Below, one piece after another: positions 12,683 to 24,835 of a stretch of DNA of 64,000 nucleotides; within the stretch, counting starts at the first letter, position 1; each line of letters starts with the position of its first letter. Origin of the DNA: Sinonovacula constricta. Taxonomy: Eukaryota; Mollusca; Bivalvia; Cardiida; Solecurtidae. The stretch covers positions 46,159,778-46,223,777 of the forward strand of contig CM017567.1 of assembly GCA_007844125.1 (NCBI GenBank), given 5' to 3'. The translations under genes and the position numbers were made by a program. Under the pieces are notes generated by a model, which ran no database searches, was not told where the DNA came from, and saw only the letters and a list, made by a program, of their open reading frames with translations.

Positions 12683-12741
12683 ATGCCTGCAGCAGAATGT
12701 CTTTGGGAAGACCGAGATGTTTGGTTCAATGTCAGCCTCAA
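12683..12741 (+). pseudogene. Stray copy of BBS5 first exon (unit A)
   Basis: An open 59-bp exon reads MPAAECLWEDRDVWFNVSL and ends before a GT. It differs from the 61952-62010 copy at three residues (S2P, R14W, D16N). No further BBS5 exon follows in this unit, and the retroelement separates it from its X-box-like site. It is probably a non-functional fragment carried along by the segmental duplication, though it could act as an alternative first exon. Confidence 0.7.
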
Positions 12742-13750
12742 GTATTACTTAAAGTCCCAGTATTTAAATATATGTGTTGGTTGTTAGGTATTTTCAACCT
12801 AAATTTTCCTGAAATTGTGACTTCAAAGGTTTCATTCTGGCAATGCAGTATAGCTTATTAATTTTATTAATTTTAATGAATGGTTGGAACATTTCTTTTC
12901 AGAACTAATAATATTGTTATTGCATTCCTATTGTTTTAGGACATGACATTATATTAGCATAAAACCACTATTTCCTGCATAAAGCTCATAAATGAAAAGA
13001 AAAATATATTGTCTAAGGACAAAATGGTGGTTAACCCATTCATTCTTAATACATGTATATGATTTGAAAAAAATGCATAACATTTTTGATTTTGTTGGAA
13101 ACAGCTTTAAGTATATTTGCAGCGTATGCCCATGGATTACAGGCTAAAGCAGTCTACACAGGCACGATCTTTTCAAAATAAACAAGCGTATATGTTGTTT
13201 GGGTTAACTTTCAGTTTGACATAATATACTTGTGTGAATAGTTGATCATGTTTTAATTATTTTATGACTGGTTAGTTATTGAAAAAAGATAAATGTATAC
13301 ATAATCATAACCCATTCTTAGGAGTGTGGGATTGGGATACCACAGTTAGGGTAAATGTTTTGTCATCCATTGTTTAATTATTTCAAAGACACAATGTTTG
13401 CTGTTTCTGAACATGGTGGAAATACCTGAACACAGTTTTTTTTAATTGCGTTAAAGTGGGATGGGAGCTTGTTTTTTGTTTCAAATTTTATGTATGAATT
13501 GTCATTTATACACTAGACAGAATTTTTAAAGTTGTTTTAATGTTAGTTCCCTACAAGACTTGATATTCTCGTATTGGAATTAAAAAAGACGCATTCCTTA
13601 CCTGGAGTTATAAGTTCTCCAATTACTTAGAAATAGAAGAGAAATTAATTGTTCTTCAAATTGTCATAGTTATGTTGATTATATAATTAATGATTGGTGA
13701 TTGTTATAACGTTTATGAAAATCATTTTAGTCTGTTCTTGTTGTTGCTGC
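12742..13750. other. Spacer without gene
   Basis: AT-rich sequence similar to 28666-29290, 47200-48130 and 62011-62260. No exon, RNA gene or intact element is seen. Confidence 0.5.
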
Positions 13751-13759
13751 AGCCATTGA

Positions 13760-14260
13760 TTCTGTTGCTAAAGATAATACTGATGTTGATGATAATCATT
13801 ATGCTGAAGATGATTGTGATCTGTTAGGATTAAGATGATGTAGAGGATGATGATGAAGATGATGATGATTTTGCTGCTAATGATAATGTTGCTGCTGATT
13901 ATGATAGGTATTGTGATCATTGATGATGGGGATGATAATGATGATGATGATAATTACGATGACTGCTGTTAATGATGTTGCTACTTTTGATGAAGGTGAT
14001 GGGTATTGTAATGATTGGTGATGATGATGACAGTGATAGGGATGATGACAATGAGGATGATGATGATGTTGATTATGCTTCTGCTGATAATGGGTAATGT
14101 AATGATTGATGATGATAATTTGATGAAGATGATGTTGATGATAATGTTTTTGTTGATCAGGATGGGAAGATGATGATAATTTGATGAAGATGATGTTGAT
14201 GATAATGTTTTTGTTGATCAGGACGGGAAGACTGCTTCTAGTGGAATGAAAGAAGATGAT
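13760..14260. repeat. GAT-rich microsatellite with a 61-bp tandem duplication
   Basis: Degenerate (GAT)n sequence. Between about 14110 and 14230 a 61-bp unit, including tttttgttgatcagga, occurs twice in a row. Reading frames across it are low-complexity artefacts. Confidence 0.8.
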
Positions 14261-14472
14261 GCTGTTGCTATCATTTTAAAGGGAGTTGATAATGTTTAGG
14301 AAAATGAATATAATGCCGCTGCCAAAAGTAAAGACCATGAAGCTGCTTAAAAACAAGAAGGTGTTGCTCTTCTGCTGCTGTTGCTGCTGGTGGAATTTAA
14401 GAAGACAATGCTGCTGCGGCTGAAAATTAAGACGATTCTGTTGTGACTGGATCAACAAACGAACCGACTTGA

Positions 14473-14555
14473 TGACTGGCTGGCTGAGTGACTGACTGTC
14501 TGACTGACTGTCTGACTGACTGGACAGCATGACTGACTGAACGGACTTATAGACT
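14473..14555. repeat. GACT-type tandem repeat
   Basis: A short run of tgactgactg(t/g)c units. The same repeat is expanded to over 1.3 kb in the next spacer (30583-31930) and absent from the spacer before gene D. Confidence 0.75.
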
Positions 14556-14894
14556 GACTGGGCGGGCGGATTGTTGTTATTGTTCCCGTTATAGTCCTTG
14601 TTGTTGTACATTAAGGATTTTACTGGCTCTCAAGCATAGTTACAATGAAAATAATGGAAAGACATTAATGTCCAATTGTAAAGTAGGATTATGTTGCCAT
14701 TAATGAGGTGTTTGTTGTTTTTTTAATACGTAGCACGTGCCACGTGGTCATTGAACAATCAATATACAGGAGTGCAGGCACTAACACGTGTCATTTCTAA
14801 AGCTAGGACATGTCTAAATAAGCGATTTGAGATCTGAATCTTGCAACTGCTTTTATCCTGGATAGTATGTAGTTAATACATGTAAAACCATTGA

Positions 14895-14928
14895 CCAATA
14901 GCACAGAGCGTTATTTCTCTTCCTGTTT
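14895..14928 (+). promoter_or_regulatory. Conserved proximal promoter motifs of gene B
   Basis: A CCAAT box (14895-14899) and an ETS-like site (ctcttcctgttt, GGAA core on the minus strand, 14917-14928) lie about 160 and 140 bases before the start codon. Both recur at matching distances in C and D. No TATA box is evident. Confidence 0.4.
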
Positions 14929-15057
14929 GGAGCATGTGCACTGTTCAGTAAAGACTTACAGAAACCACATGCCCATGTTAACAACTGTTAGTCTATAATT
15001 GTTTCGCGTTGACTCTCCACTAAGTGTATTATTTTTATTTTTCCCATCTATGCATGT

Positions 15058-15093
15058 ATGCGATCCCAACTAGACATGGATGTGCTGCAACAG
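15058..15093 (+). CDS. Gene B exon 1, start of signal peptide
   Basis: ATG gives 12 codons, MRSQLDMDVLQQ, ending cag before gtaagt. It joins exon 2 in phase 0. Two more ATGs lie 8 and 4 bases upstream in other frames; only this one opens into the hydrophobic exon 2. Confidence 0.65.
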
Positions 15094-16295
15094 GTAAGTT
15101 TTTTTAATATAATTTAGATTTTCAATTTTTTTTTATCTTTATATCATTATATTATGACCACTTTAGATCCACTCAGTATGTTCGTTGAGTTTTGGTTTGT
15201 TAACGTTTATGTAACACTTCCTCTTATGTATAAGCTTGGAATAAATATATTTAACTTTCTTTAAGGTAATGGAACTGTAGTGGGGACTATTCACTTTGTT
15301 TTTTGTTCCTGCATTTGTAATTAGTATGTTATGATGCACTTATAACTGAAATATTAGTTTAAAAGTTGTATAACTTTTAGTATACTGACCCCTTGCTCGC
15401 TGTTGCGAAATTAAAAAAAAACACTTGAAGTATAACATTCTTTTTAACAAATGTGAAAAATACACGTTTAGTAGCAGATATATTTACATAACAATGTTAA
15501 ATCTTATGAAATGTGGCATTTTGGCAGGTGTATTTTTGTTCTAACAAATAAATTTTTGGTCATTATAAATAATTTAGTAAAATATTGAAATGCATGATGT
15601 TTCTCCTGTTTTTAGATCAGAGACATCTGACCCACATAGAAATCTTCTGTCAGGTTTACTAAAATAAAAAATAAATTGTAACATCGTATCTGTACGTATC
15701 CGTAAATATCAATATTTGATATTTCTTTAGAAAAGTAAATCATGTTTATTGCATATGATACATGATGCTTTTGATTAAACATAAAATTGTGAAACTTAAA
15801 TTGGTAAAACAATTAATTATCTGAAATAATCTAAATTTTTACCAATGCCTTACATTATGAACAAAAAGCCTAAAAATTAATCGGTACAAACACATGTTGG
15901 TGTCGTGTTTTGATATATCTATATTCATAGAATGAATGCAATTTGAACAGACAAAAAGGAATATATGTTATTTACATGCAACTGCATTAGGTTGTTGATA
16001 TATTTCAAAACAATATATATAAATAAACAGATTTGTTTTTTAAAGAATAGATTTTTGAGACCTTTACCTAAGTTGATCGTTCAGTGCTAATCAATGACGA
16101 ACTGTATTGGCAAAGGTCTGACACAAAAGATAACGCGTACCAGGTTAATATTTATCAACAATACTATATCATTATGTGCACAATTATTTTTAACACTTTC
16201 AGCATAACAATGATTATGCTTTACTCGCATACACACTGATCTGACAAGTTTATTCGAGACAAGTAATTGGATGTTGTTTTTTCAATAAATTCCAG

Positions 16296-16329
16296 GTTTG
16301 GGTGATACTGCTTCTCATAGCCACCATTG
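16296..16329 (+). CDS. Gene B exon 2, hydrophobic core of signal peptide
   Basis: This 34-bp exon between tccag and gtaag encodes VWVILLLIATI plus one base that joins 'ca' of exon 3 to give Ala. Genes C (33729-33762) and D (50271-50304) have the same exon. Confidence 0.7.
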
Positions 16330-19300
16330 GTAAGAACGTTTTCAAGTATATATATCACTCTGTATAATTATGTGTATTCATTTAATCTCTACATGTTGTG
16401 TTGAATATATTTTACTTTAAGTTGAATATATTTTAGTTGTAGTTGAATATAGGTTAGTTATTTTGATTATTAATATGTCCTGTCCTCGTGTGTTGTGGTG
16501 CTACATTACCGATCTATAGGTTGAAGGCAGTTCCAAAGACAATTACAATATTAAGTCCTTTTAGTAAATTCTTCGCTTTTCCTGAACAATATACTTAAGA
16601 ATTACTTAGAAACTGAAATTATTCTATGTGAAAACCAGGCTTGTTTTAAAAGTAATTCATCTACTCTCCTTGCTTTAATGCAAAAAATTAAACTGGAAAA
16701 GAAAAGAAATGTTATGTGCATTAACAGAGTTTTCGTAAATCTTCACAACAAGTTTGTTTGGAAGTTCCGGGGTGGGAAGAGGGTCTCAAATGCAAGCAGG
16801 GAAAAGAAAACGGATTTACTTTATAATACAATACCATGCAATACACATATATTATTGCTTTGAACACAACAAAACTGTAATGACGTATTCCTAAAGTATT
16901 TTTAAAGATAGAAACAACGTGATTAAAATGCTGTCAAAATTGTATTTAAGTGAGGGGATAAGTATTATGTTTTAGAGAAACTACAGAAAAAGTCTTGATT
17001 GTAAAGGTATTAAATAATTAAATCACATACAAATAACAAGTGAAGACGTGTAAATGATTGTAACATCCTGTGTACACTCAAATGAAAATACACGTAACAA
17101 TCCTGATTGGATTTATTATTTGCCAATATACGGGGAGATTTCTTACAACCGCCACACCGCACAGGTAACATTGGTGTAAACATAAACAAGAACATATGTC
17201 AAGGTCCTATAAGCATTGTACCATATATGAACATTTGAAAAGATACTAGACAAAGGTATCCGCATGCCAATCAGTTGCAAAAGTAACAACAATACTGTGA
17301 CAAGACATTATATAAAATAGAGAAAACAGTTGCCGCTTTGGAACGGTCAGTCGGACCAAGTACGGTGCGTAAATGTAGGGCCAGAAAGGGCTTACAAGGG
17401 CCCACAATTGCAAGCAAGGACCAACAAATTTCAAATACGTTTTTGTGAATTAAAATTATGGCCAAACAGCGCATAGCATTTCATTTTATCTAAAGCAACT
17501 CAATGAACACTTAATATATCACAATATAAATTCTATTTCCTATTTATAAGACATAGCATGTTTTTAACAACTTTTACCGTGATTTGCTTCTACTGCTCAC
17601 GATAACCGACAGCACAAAACAACAAGACACATCAAGTTGTTTAGATATGCCTATAGCCGCTACCGCTTTCTGTGTAAAGAAGCCTTTAACCGGCATTTAA
17701 TCTTACCTCAACCTGTACAGTACGCGGGTGCATATAAACAAGAATAGGTTAGTTCATGATTTGATTTTGACTAGGCGATATAGTCTCGGGGGCTATTATC
17801 AATAATAGTATTTGAAACCCTTTAGACTTTTATGTTGTTACACCTTGATTTAAATTTTTACATTATTATACTTTATTTACAGTAACATTTGTTGTTTTCG
17901 GCGCCATTTGACGATGTCCCGTTATATACACAAAATACAAAACATTCTATTCTGTTAAATCATGTGATAATATTCTTGTTATAAATATACTTTTTGTGAC
18001 CACGAAGAAAGTTCATAGGCTTTGGTTATTCTGTCAGTTACTTTACTTCTTTTTTACTTCGAACTCGTCTTCGCCGTTGTCACTTATTTAGTTTTATTTA
18101 GACATATGAAATCCTTAATTTCGACATGATTATCATTATATCTAAATCGGAAAATATTAAAAACTAACGACTTTTTAAAACACACTAAAACTTACCAATT
18201 AATACAACATGCCTTACAATCCTAACTCTATTGAGGACATTATCGTCTCGATATAACCGTCTTTGTCTTCTCTGGCGCTTCTTTCATTTATGATATTATT
18301 ATATTAATTGACTGATCCTATAACCATTATAATATTTATACATATTTTAAGAAGAGTGTAATTTTCTTTATAGTGTATGAATTATTAAATAAATAAAATA
18401 TGTTTATCTTGATACAGCATTTCCTGCCGAATGCCAAAGCATCAGTAAACCAGGACTAGAGTGCTACGACAGAGTATTATGTCCTTGCTGCTCTGTACCA
18501 TGTCCATCTGATGGCTCAGGACATTGTGGTGGCCACTGTACGGATGGATACCATGGTGGAAGATGTTACAACATTTGCCCCGAAAACTGTAACAGGTGTG
18601 TTGATGCTCAACAGGGTGGTGGTGTTGCCAACTGTACACTCTGTAAGGATTGATATTTCTCCACAGCGTCCCTGTACCAATGTCAGTCAGCTTGTTCCGG
18701 TAACTGTAAGACATGTAAGTCAAGCGCTGATAACTGTACATCTTGTCAGGATGGTTATTATGTGTCAGAATCTAAACAGTGTGTGAAATGTAATGAGACA
18801 TGTGTAACGTGTAAGTCTTCAAGTTCCTGTACATCTTGCAGAGTCGGGTTTTACCTTGACAAGGTCCAAGAGCAATGTCAACAATGTAATCCACTCTGTT
18901 CTTCTTGCAACTCATCTGACACCTGCTTCTGTTCCAATGGGTGCCATATTTCGGGTCATTCATTAGGTTGTCAAAGTGAAACAAACGTTTGTTCTTTTGG
19001 CTGCAGATCGAATTTTACTTCAAACTACGATAGAGACAGGTGTGATCAATGTATGGATGGAAATTATGGAATCGAATGTGACTTGCAATGTCAGGCCACT
19101 TGTGAATCAGCACAATGTGAAAGAATATCGGGAAACTGTTTACGATGTACCGCTGGACTTTATGGGGACAAATGTGGAATGAGTTGCCCAACTAACTGTC
19201 AATCGACTTGTGACAAAACCACAGGTCTATGTGACTCCTGTAAACGCGGCTTCTACGGAAACAACTGTACACTGCTTTGTCCTACACACTGTCAAGAATG

Positions 19301-19892
19301 TACTTACACAAATGGTCAATGCACGACTTGCATTCGGGGTTTCTATGGTGAGAATTGTTAAGTAAAATGTCCAGAAAATTGCAAGGATGGAACATGCAAT
19401 AAGACAAATGGTAACTGTTTTAGTTGCATGCCTGGATTTATGGGACTCAGCTGTGAGGTCAGTATCATCACAACTAGTAGTACAAACGGACCTGGTCCAC
19501 ATGTTACTGCACCAACAACCCAGCAGACCTTTGTTGGCGTTGGTCCTCGGAGCTACATAAAAAGGTAATATAGCACAACTTCAAGATGCTTCTGTTCATT
19601 TGTTTGTAAAGGCTTTTGCATAATATTAGTAAACCAAATAATTAATTGCTTTTTTCATCTACCACTAGAATACTTTTGGTTAAAATGTGATCTGATTTTA
19701 CTTTTATAATATTTTAATAACTACTTCCTGAACAAGTTAGAGATATGAATATAATTCCTGATAAAAAAGAAAATAATATTGTTTTAAAGGATGTTATTAT
19801 TTTAATGACTAATTATAAAACGTGTACGCAGAACCTTGGAATTCAAGCTGTATAGGTAGGTAATACCAAGTTATAGTCTACTTTCAAGCTAC

Positions 19893-20157
19893 TGCTCCTT
19901 CAGCCGACTTTACAATTTACCCCCTGGTCATTGGGTATATTCGTCAATCCCGTACTATGGCAGCCGACACATGGCGCTGGGAAGTCATATTACTGACCCA
20001 AATAACCCTCGCAGGTACCCATTTATACACCTGGGTGAAGTGGAACAATTCGAGGTAAATTTCTTGCTCAAGGAAATGAGCGGTGACCTGACCGGTGTTC
20101 GAACCACGGACTCCGTGATCTGGAGTTGTGCGTCCTACCACTGGACTATCCCGCCCC
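19893..20157 (-). mobile_element. tRNA-derived SINE in intron 3 of pseudogene B
   Basis: The minus strand begins with a tRNA-like head (GGGATAGTCCAGTGGTAGGA as A-box region and GTGGTTCGAACAC as B-box) and continues with a body holding ccttgagcaag and acccaggtgtataaatgggta. The flanks ctttcaagctac (19881-19892) and ttttaagctac (20158-20168) look like a target-site duplication. Genes A, C and D have the empty site. Confidence 0.75.
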
Positions 20158-20560
20158 TTTTAAGCTACCATGTAACGCTGGTGTAATCAAGTTCATGTTA
20201 ATATTTGCCCAATCGTGTTCTTTCTTCCAGAAACCGTGGGATCAACAGCGGTGAGTCTTACTATTAGAACCAGTCACTCGTACATTAATAATTAATACTA
20301 AGAAAATGTGTGTAAATAAATGTTTACAAAATAATGAGCTATTTTTATATTTTCGCTTTATTCTGTTTGTTGCGTTAAACTGAAATAATTATGATATTAT
20401 AAAACACAATTTTATATAAAATGCAGTTCCTGCCTGAAAAAAGTAAAATGTAATAAGTTACTAAAGTCTTAATTTGACAGGGAATCGATCGTTGTTCGGC
20501 ATTACTTCACATATGTCGGATATTGAGAAGATGGAAAAGGAAATGGCCAGCATTGATTCA

Positions 20561-20728
20561 CACTTATTCAAGCTGAATACACAGTTAAACAAGCTGATTA
20601 CAGCGCTAAACAAGCTAAATACACAGTTAATCGAGCTGAATACAGCGCTAAACAAGCTAAATACACAGTTAATCGAGCTGAATACAGCGCTAAACAAGCT
20701 AAATACACAGCTAAACAAACTGGGCTCG
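20561..20728 (+). repeat. Coding 21-bp repeat, 8 heptads (pseudogene B)
   Basis: Eight 21-bp units encode HLFKLNT, QLNKLIT, ALNKLNT, QLIELNT, ALNKLNT, QLIELNT, ALNKLNT and QLNKLGS. A 42-bp pair (ALNKLNT-QLIELNT) is itself repeated, showing expansion by larger steps. Confidence 0.9.
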
Positions 20729-22591
20729 TCGGAGTATGTCGGAGTTAGTGGCCAAGTTGGAGACGCTGAGAAATAATATGCTCTACCGGATTACAAGTTT
20801 GTATTTAACTGTTTCTCATTTGTTGTTGGTTTTGTTGTTTATTATTATTGGTGACGCGCTGCAGTAAATGATAGCAAAAGTCAAGCTTGATCTAGTCTCC
20901 GTTTATGCATTTAAAAACCACGCGTTCAACGAGAGCAGAATTTGATAGGTGAGTTTGGGTTCAGGGGGATTGTTGTCATTTCACCTCAAAACCGTATACT
21001 TAAACAGAATGATATAAAATATCTATCATTTGAAAACACTATATTTCCTATCTACACGTTCATAAAATACTATAAGGCCGTGAGGTGCTACTTTGCCATC
21101 CAAAGTGTAGCTGTAAATAATCAAATGAAAGTTACATATTACTACACACAAATCTAAATTCTTCCAAATTTCTTTTTATAGTAAGCCCAATAAACTACAC
21201 TGAAGATGCTGAATAGGTTAACATATAATTCAGAGTTTGGAGGGTTTGTAAATGAATAACACAACCCAAGTCGGCACTCGATGATTTTGGAATCCTAGAA
21301 CTGTTTTCTTGTCCTAGGTGTTAAGAACAGCTGAAGGGATCTATTTTATTTGGAGGGGGCGGGGGGGGGGGTTACGGGTTGTATACTTATACAGATGTAT
21401 TGTGTATTTTAGTACCGCGTCGATTTATTTTCCAAGACACTTAGCTCATTCAGACAGGATTTGGTTAAATATTAATGTTTTTCTTTTCGTATAGGTTGAA
21501 AAATGAGACACGTTTATTAATAGAAAAAGTCAACATTGAATGATATGTTATAAATAATATTACAAAAGAATTGTGTCAACTTTCGTTGATAAGTTCGCAT
21601 TTGAACTGGAAAGTACTTTGTCAATATCATGAAAAAGTATTTTTATCTTAAGTGCTTTATTTACGTTCGGCCTATTTGCACAAATTTACAGTGAAATTCC
21701 AGAGAGTAATTACAGGGTTAGTCGCCACAAAATTGCCAGCGGACAGATGGACAAAAATACGAATGGACGTACGGACGACATTTCGGGTGGAATACACATG
21801 TAGATAATTTTAAACTACGTACATATCAGTATACTGCATATATAACTGTGCTTATCGGATTTTGCAGAATTCCAAGAATAAACCTGAAATGGAAAAGACA
21901 GACAGACGAACACGTGTTTCCTTGTGAAGAAAAAAGTTCAAAAGCCGTTAACGTACCGACTGTTTTAGATCAAATATAATTTATGTTATCTGACCATTAT
22001 TTTCATTAAATGTCAAAAGTGTTACATATTCGTCGAAACTGCACACTCTACTAATTATTGTTATACATGTATGTGACAAATACGGTCATCTTTCCGTATT
22101 GGTTACAGAAGCAAACAATAGATTGAAACTTATCAATATTCCCTTGTAACCCAAAAAGAAAGTCGATAATTTTTTGGTTTAATGTATATTGACCGATTAT
22201 GCTTATAATTGTTTTACGAACATTTGTTAGGTTGATCTTGCAGCGATAGTTTGTTAAATTAAGTTACATTTAAATATAAGTTAAAAAAATATAAAACCTC
22301 GTCTTATTTCTTATTTCTAACTCGAAGATGATTGCCATTAATTTGCATAAGAATGTGCTTATGACATTTTTCTTCCGGTTACTTACTAAGTCATTAAGTA
22401 GTTCAGAAAAGTTGTCAAAACCCTGTATTTGAATAAAATATTTTGAAGCGAACAAAAACTTTCAGTAAACCTTGTATAATGTACTTTAAAATACTTCCCT
22501 GTTGATAGATCGAGCTGATACTGTCGAGGACAAGTCGTACGAGATGTTGCAGAGAGGAAAAAACGAGTCGCAGTACTCGACTCTCCAGTGA

Positions 22592-23683
22592 TTGTCTTTG
22601 ACATGTGGAAGGCAATTATTGTTCCTGTTTGGGTTGATGAGGATAAAACTAACAAGTGCGTGTGCATTTCTCAGACGCATGCTTAATTAAACGACTTATA
22701 GGACTTCTAAGTGAGGACATTTCAAGTGCAAACATCGGCAGCCATACACACCACACTAGCTAGCGCCTAACCATGTGGGAACTGCAAAGATTTGGCCATG
22801 AACTTGATACAAGATGGTGTGACTTGCCACACATTCAATGTTACTGGAAACGCAAATTGATCATGTTTATGCAAATAGTGTATATCTAGATCTGATATAC
22901 TCATCTGGAACTTGTCTGATAATGCTCGACACTACTTACTGCATGTTTTCTTTCAAGATGCTTTGTTATATGTGCACAATTTCATGAGCGCGGCTTCTAC
23001 ATGCAAATGTATTCGTTCCTGGAAAAGAACTATGGATGGCGCCATGTAATGAAATACGGCGCTTTTATGTATTTCAGTTATTATTGAAGTGTGGTAGATA
23101 TAGTATCATGTATATAAGATATTATTTCATATTAAAATGTAAAAACTCACCAGTCACTTGAAATTATAATTGTACGATATTTATATGTATAATTTGTTTT
23201 ATTTGTATTTGTAACAACGATGTTCTATGTACAAGCCAAAGTAAAATTATGTTCTGTTCTGTCGTTTCTATCCGGACCTCTTCCCCTGCGTCGAAGGATA
23301 ATTCCCTACTGCTTAATCTGTTATGGCCATTATTTTTATTTCTTTTAATTGTATTTTTATTAACACCTATTGACGTAGATTTTTGATGAGTTCGTTTTAT
23401 TATTATGTTTGGTTATCGTTACAATTTGTTGAATTGCAGACCTATTCCGTAATCAAGATTACCCGCCCCTAACTACTTTGTTCTCTTTTAGAAGCTAGAA
23501 ACCATCTCCTGTATTTAGCAAATAGACAATACATTCCTGTGAAATGTAACCTTTGTTGTCATTTAGTTCATCCTATTGGGAGTGTTACTTGTATTTCTTT
23601 TGGTGGACATTGGACTTTGGTTCCTCAATTCCATCTTCACATGAAAAGAATGCTACAATTATTTAATCTTCTCTGGTCATCGA
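22592..23683. other. 3' flank of pseudogene B
   Basis: This matches 56669-57760 downstream of D closely. No coding exon is seen. The polyadenylation-like hexamer of A and C reads AATAGA here. Confidence 0.5.
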
Positions 23684-23693
23684 TTTTATCTTG

Positions 23694-23939
23694 GGATTGG
23701 GATTGGGGTGAGCCGGCATTTTTGCCGATACTGCGCAGCGACATTTCTATTATTATAGCACAGGGACACTTATGAGGTGCCAAGGGACTGAACCCGGCCG
23801 GTCCATAATACTGACACCGACGAGTCAGGCGTAATGCTGTCCCCTTAGCCCCGAGCGTTAGGAGGGAAGCCATTACTTGAAAGTCTTTGGTTAGACCCGG
23901 CCGGGGTTCGAACCCACGACCTCCCGATCCGCAAGCCGT
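23694..23939 (-). mobile_element. tRNA-derived SINE, 5'-truncated
   Basis: The minus strand starts within a tRNA-like head (ggcttgcggatcgggaggtc, then gtgggttcgaacccc) and ends in short ccaatccc repeats. It is the same family as 40278-40558. A 10-bp target-site duplication ttttatcttg lies at 23684-23693 and 23940-23949. The spacer after gene D has the empty site near 57770. Confidence 0.8.
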
Positions 23940-24123
23940 TTTTATCTTGATTCAGAAAGTTAATTTCATTTACAATAAACCATTTTTGTTCTTCTAATCG
24001 AAGTAATACCACTGTCTCTTCTTAACACGATGAAGATATTATTTTCAATGACGTCACAACTATCGTCATAACTTTTCAAAAATTTAATTTTAATTGAAAT
24101 AGATTGGTTTTCTTTTCATTTTT

Positions 24124-24835
24124 AGCTCTCCTAAGCACAACGTGCTCAAGATGAGATTTTCTGATACCGCTTCGTCCGTCGTCCATCGTCCGTCGTCATC
24201 TGCATGAAATCTCAGATGAGTTCGCTATTGGGTCACGTGGTGTCAAAATGTAGGTCACTAGGTCAAATTTTAGAAAAAGATTGTGAACACACTACAGGCC
24301 ACAATTAAAGCCCAATCTTCACCAAACTCTGTCAAAATGTTTGTCTGCATGAAGTCTTTGATGAGTTCGTAATTGTGTCACGAGGGGTCAAAAAGTAGGT
24401 CACTAGGTCACTAGGTCAAATCTTAGAAAAAGCTTGTGAACACACTAGAGTCCGCATTTATAGGTAAATCTTTTTTGTTTGAAATCTTGGATGGATATAT
24501 TTTTGGGTCAAAGAAATAGGACACAAGGTCAAATTTTAGAAAAAAAACTTTTGTGAAAACACTTAGAGGCCACATTGATGGCCCAATCTTCACCAAACTT
24601 GGCCAGAATGTTCGCCAGTATGGAATCTAACATTTGTTTTGAAGTGGGTCATATGGATTCAGTAGGTAAGTAGGTAAAATTTTAGAAAATGTTAACCCAC
24701 TGGCCACACTAATGGTCCAATAATCACCAAAGATTTCTGAAGTTAATAACTCTTCATTACTTAATGCTAGATATAGACCTACTAAAAGCCTGTGTCCGCA
24801 GGTGAGCGATTAAGGGCCATCATGACCCTCTTGTT
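24124..24835. repeat. Bivalve-type interspersed repeat
   Basis: It opens with agctctcctaagcacaacgt and a palindrome around gtgct, passes a gtcc(g/a)tcgtc run, repeats 'ggtcactaggtcaaatttta' blocks several times, and ends gagcgattaagggccatcat...ccctcttgttt. I recognise this type from bivalve DNA but cannot assign a class. The same element lies at 57934-58852 after gene D, so it predates the B/D split. Confidence 0.7.

Larger units (their letters stand above)
15058..22591 (+). pseudogene. Gene B: decayed Draper/MEGF-like receptor
   Basis: The exon order is complete: 15058-15093 (MRSQLDMDVLQQ), 16296-16329 (VWVILLLIATI), 18418-19564, 20231-20250, 20481-about 20796 and 22509-22591. The large exon carries two in-frame stops: TGA at 18651-18653 where D reads GGA, and TAA at 19359-19361 where A reads GAA. 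It has also lost 18 codons covering the membrane helix (near 19530-19545) compared with D, leaving no hydrophobic segment. The heptad exon has eight repeats but then shifts frame and stops at 20774-20776. The last exon still reads RADTVEDKSYEMLQ...QYSTLQ although its acceptor changed from cag to tag. The breaks are independent, so loss of function is well supported. The intact signal peptide could still give a short secreted fragment of about 100 residues. Confidence 0.85.
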
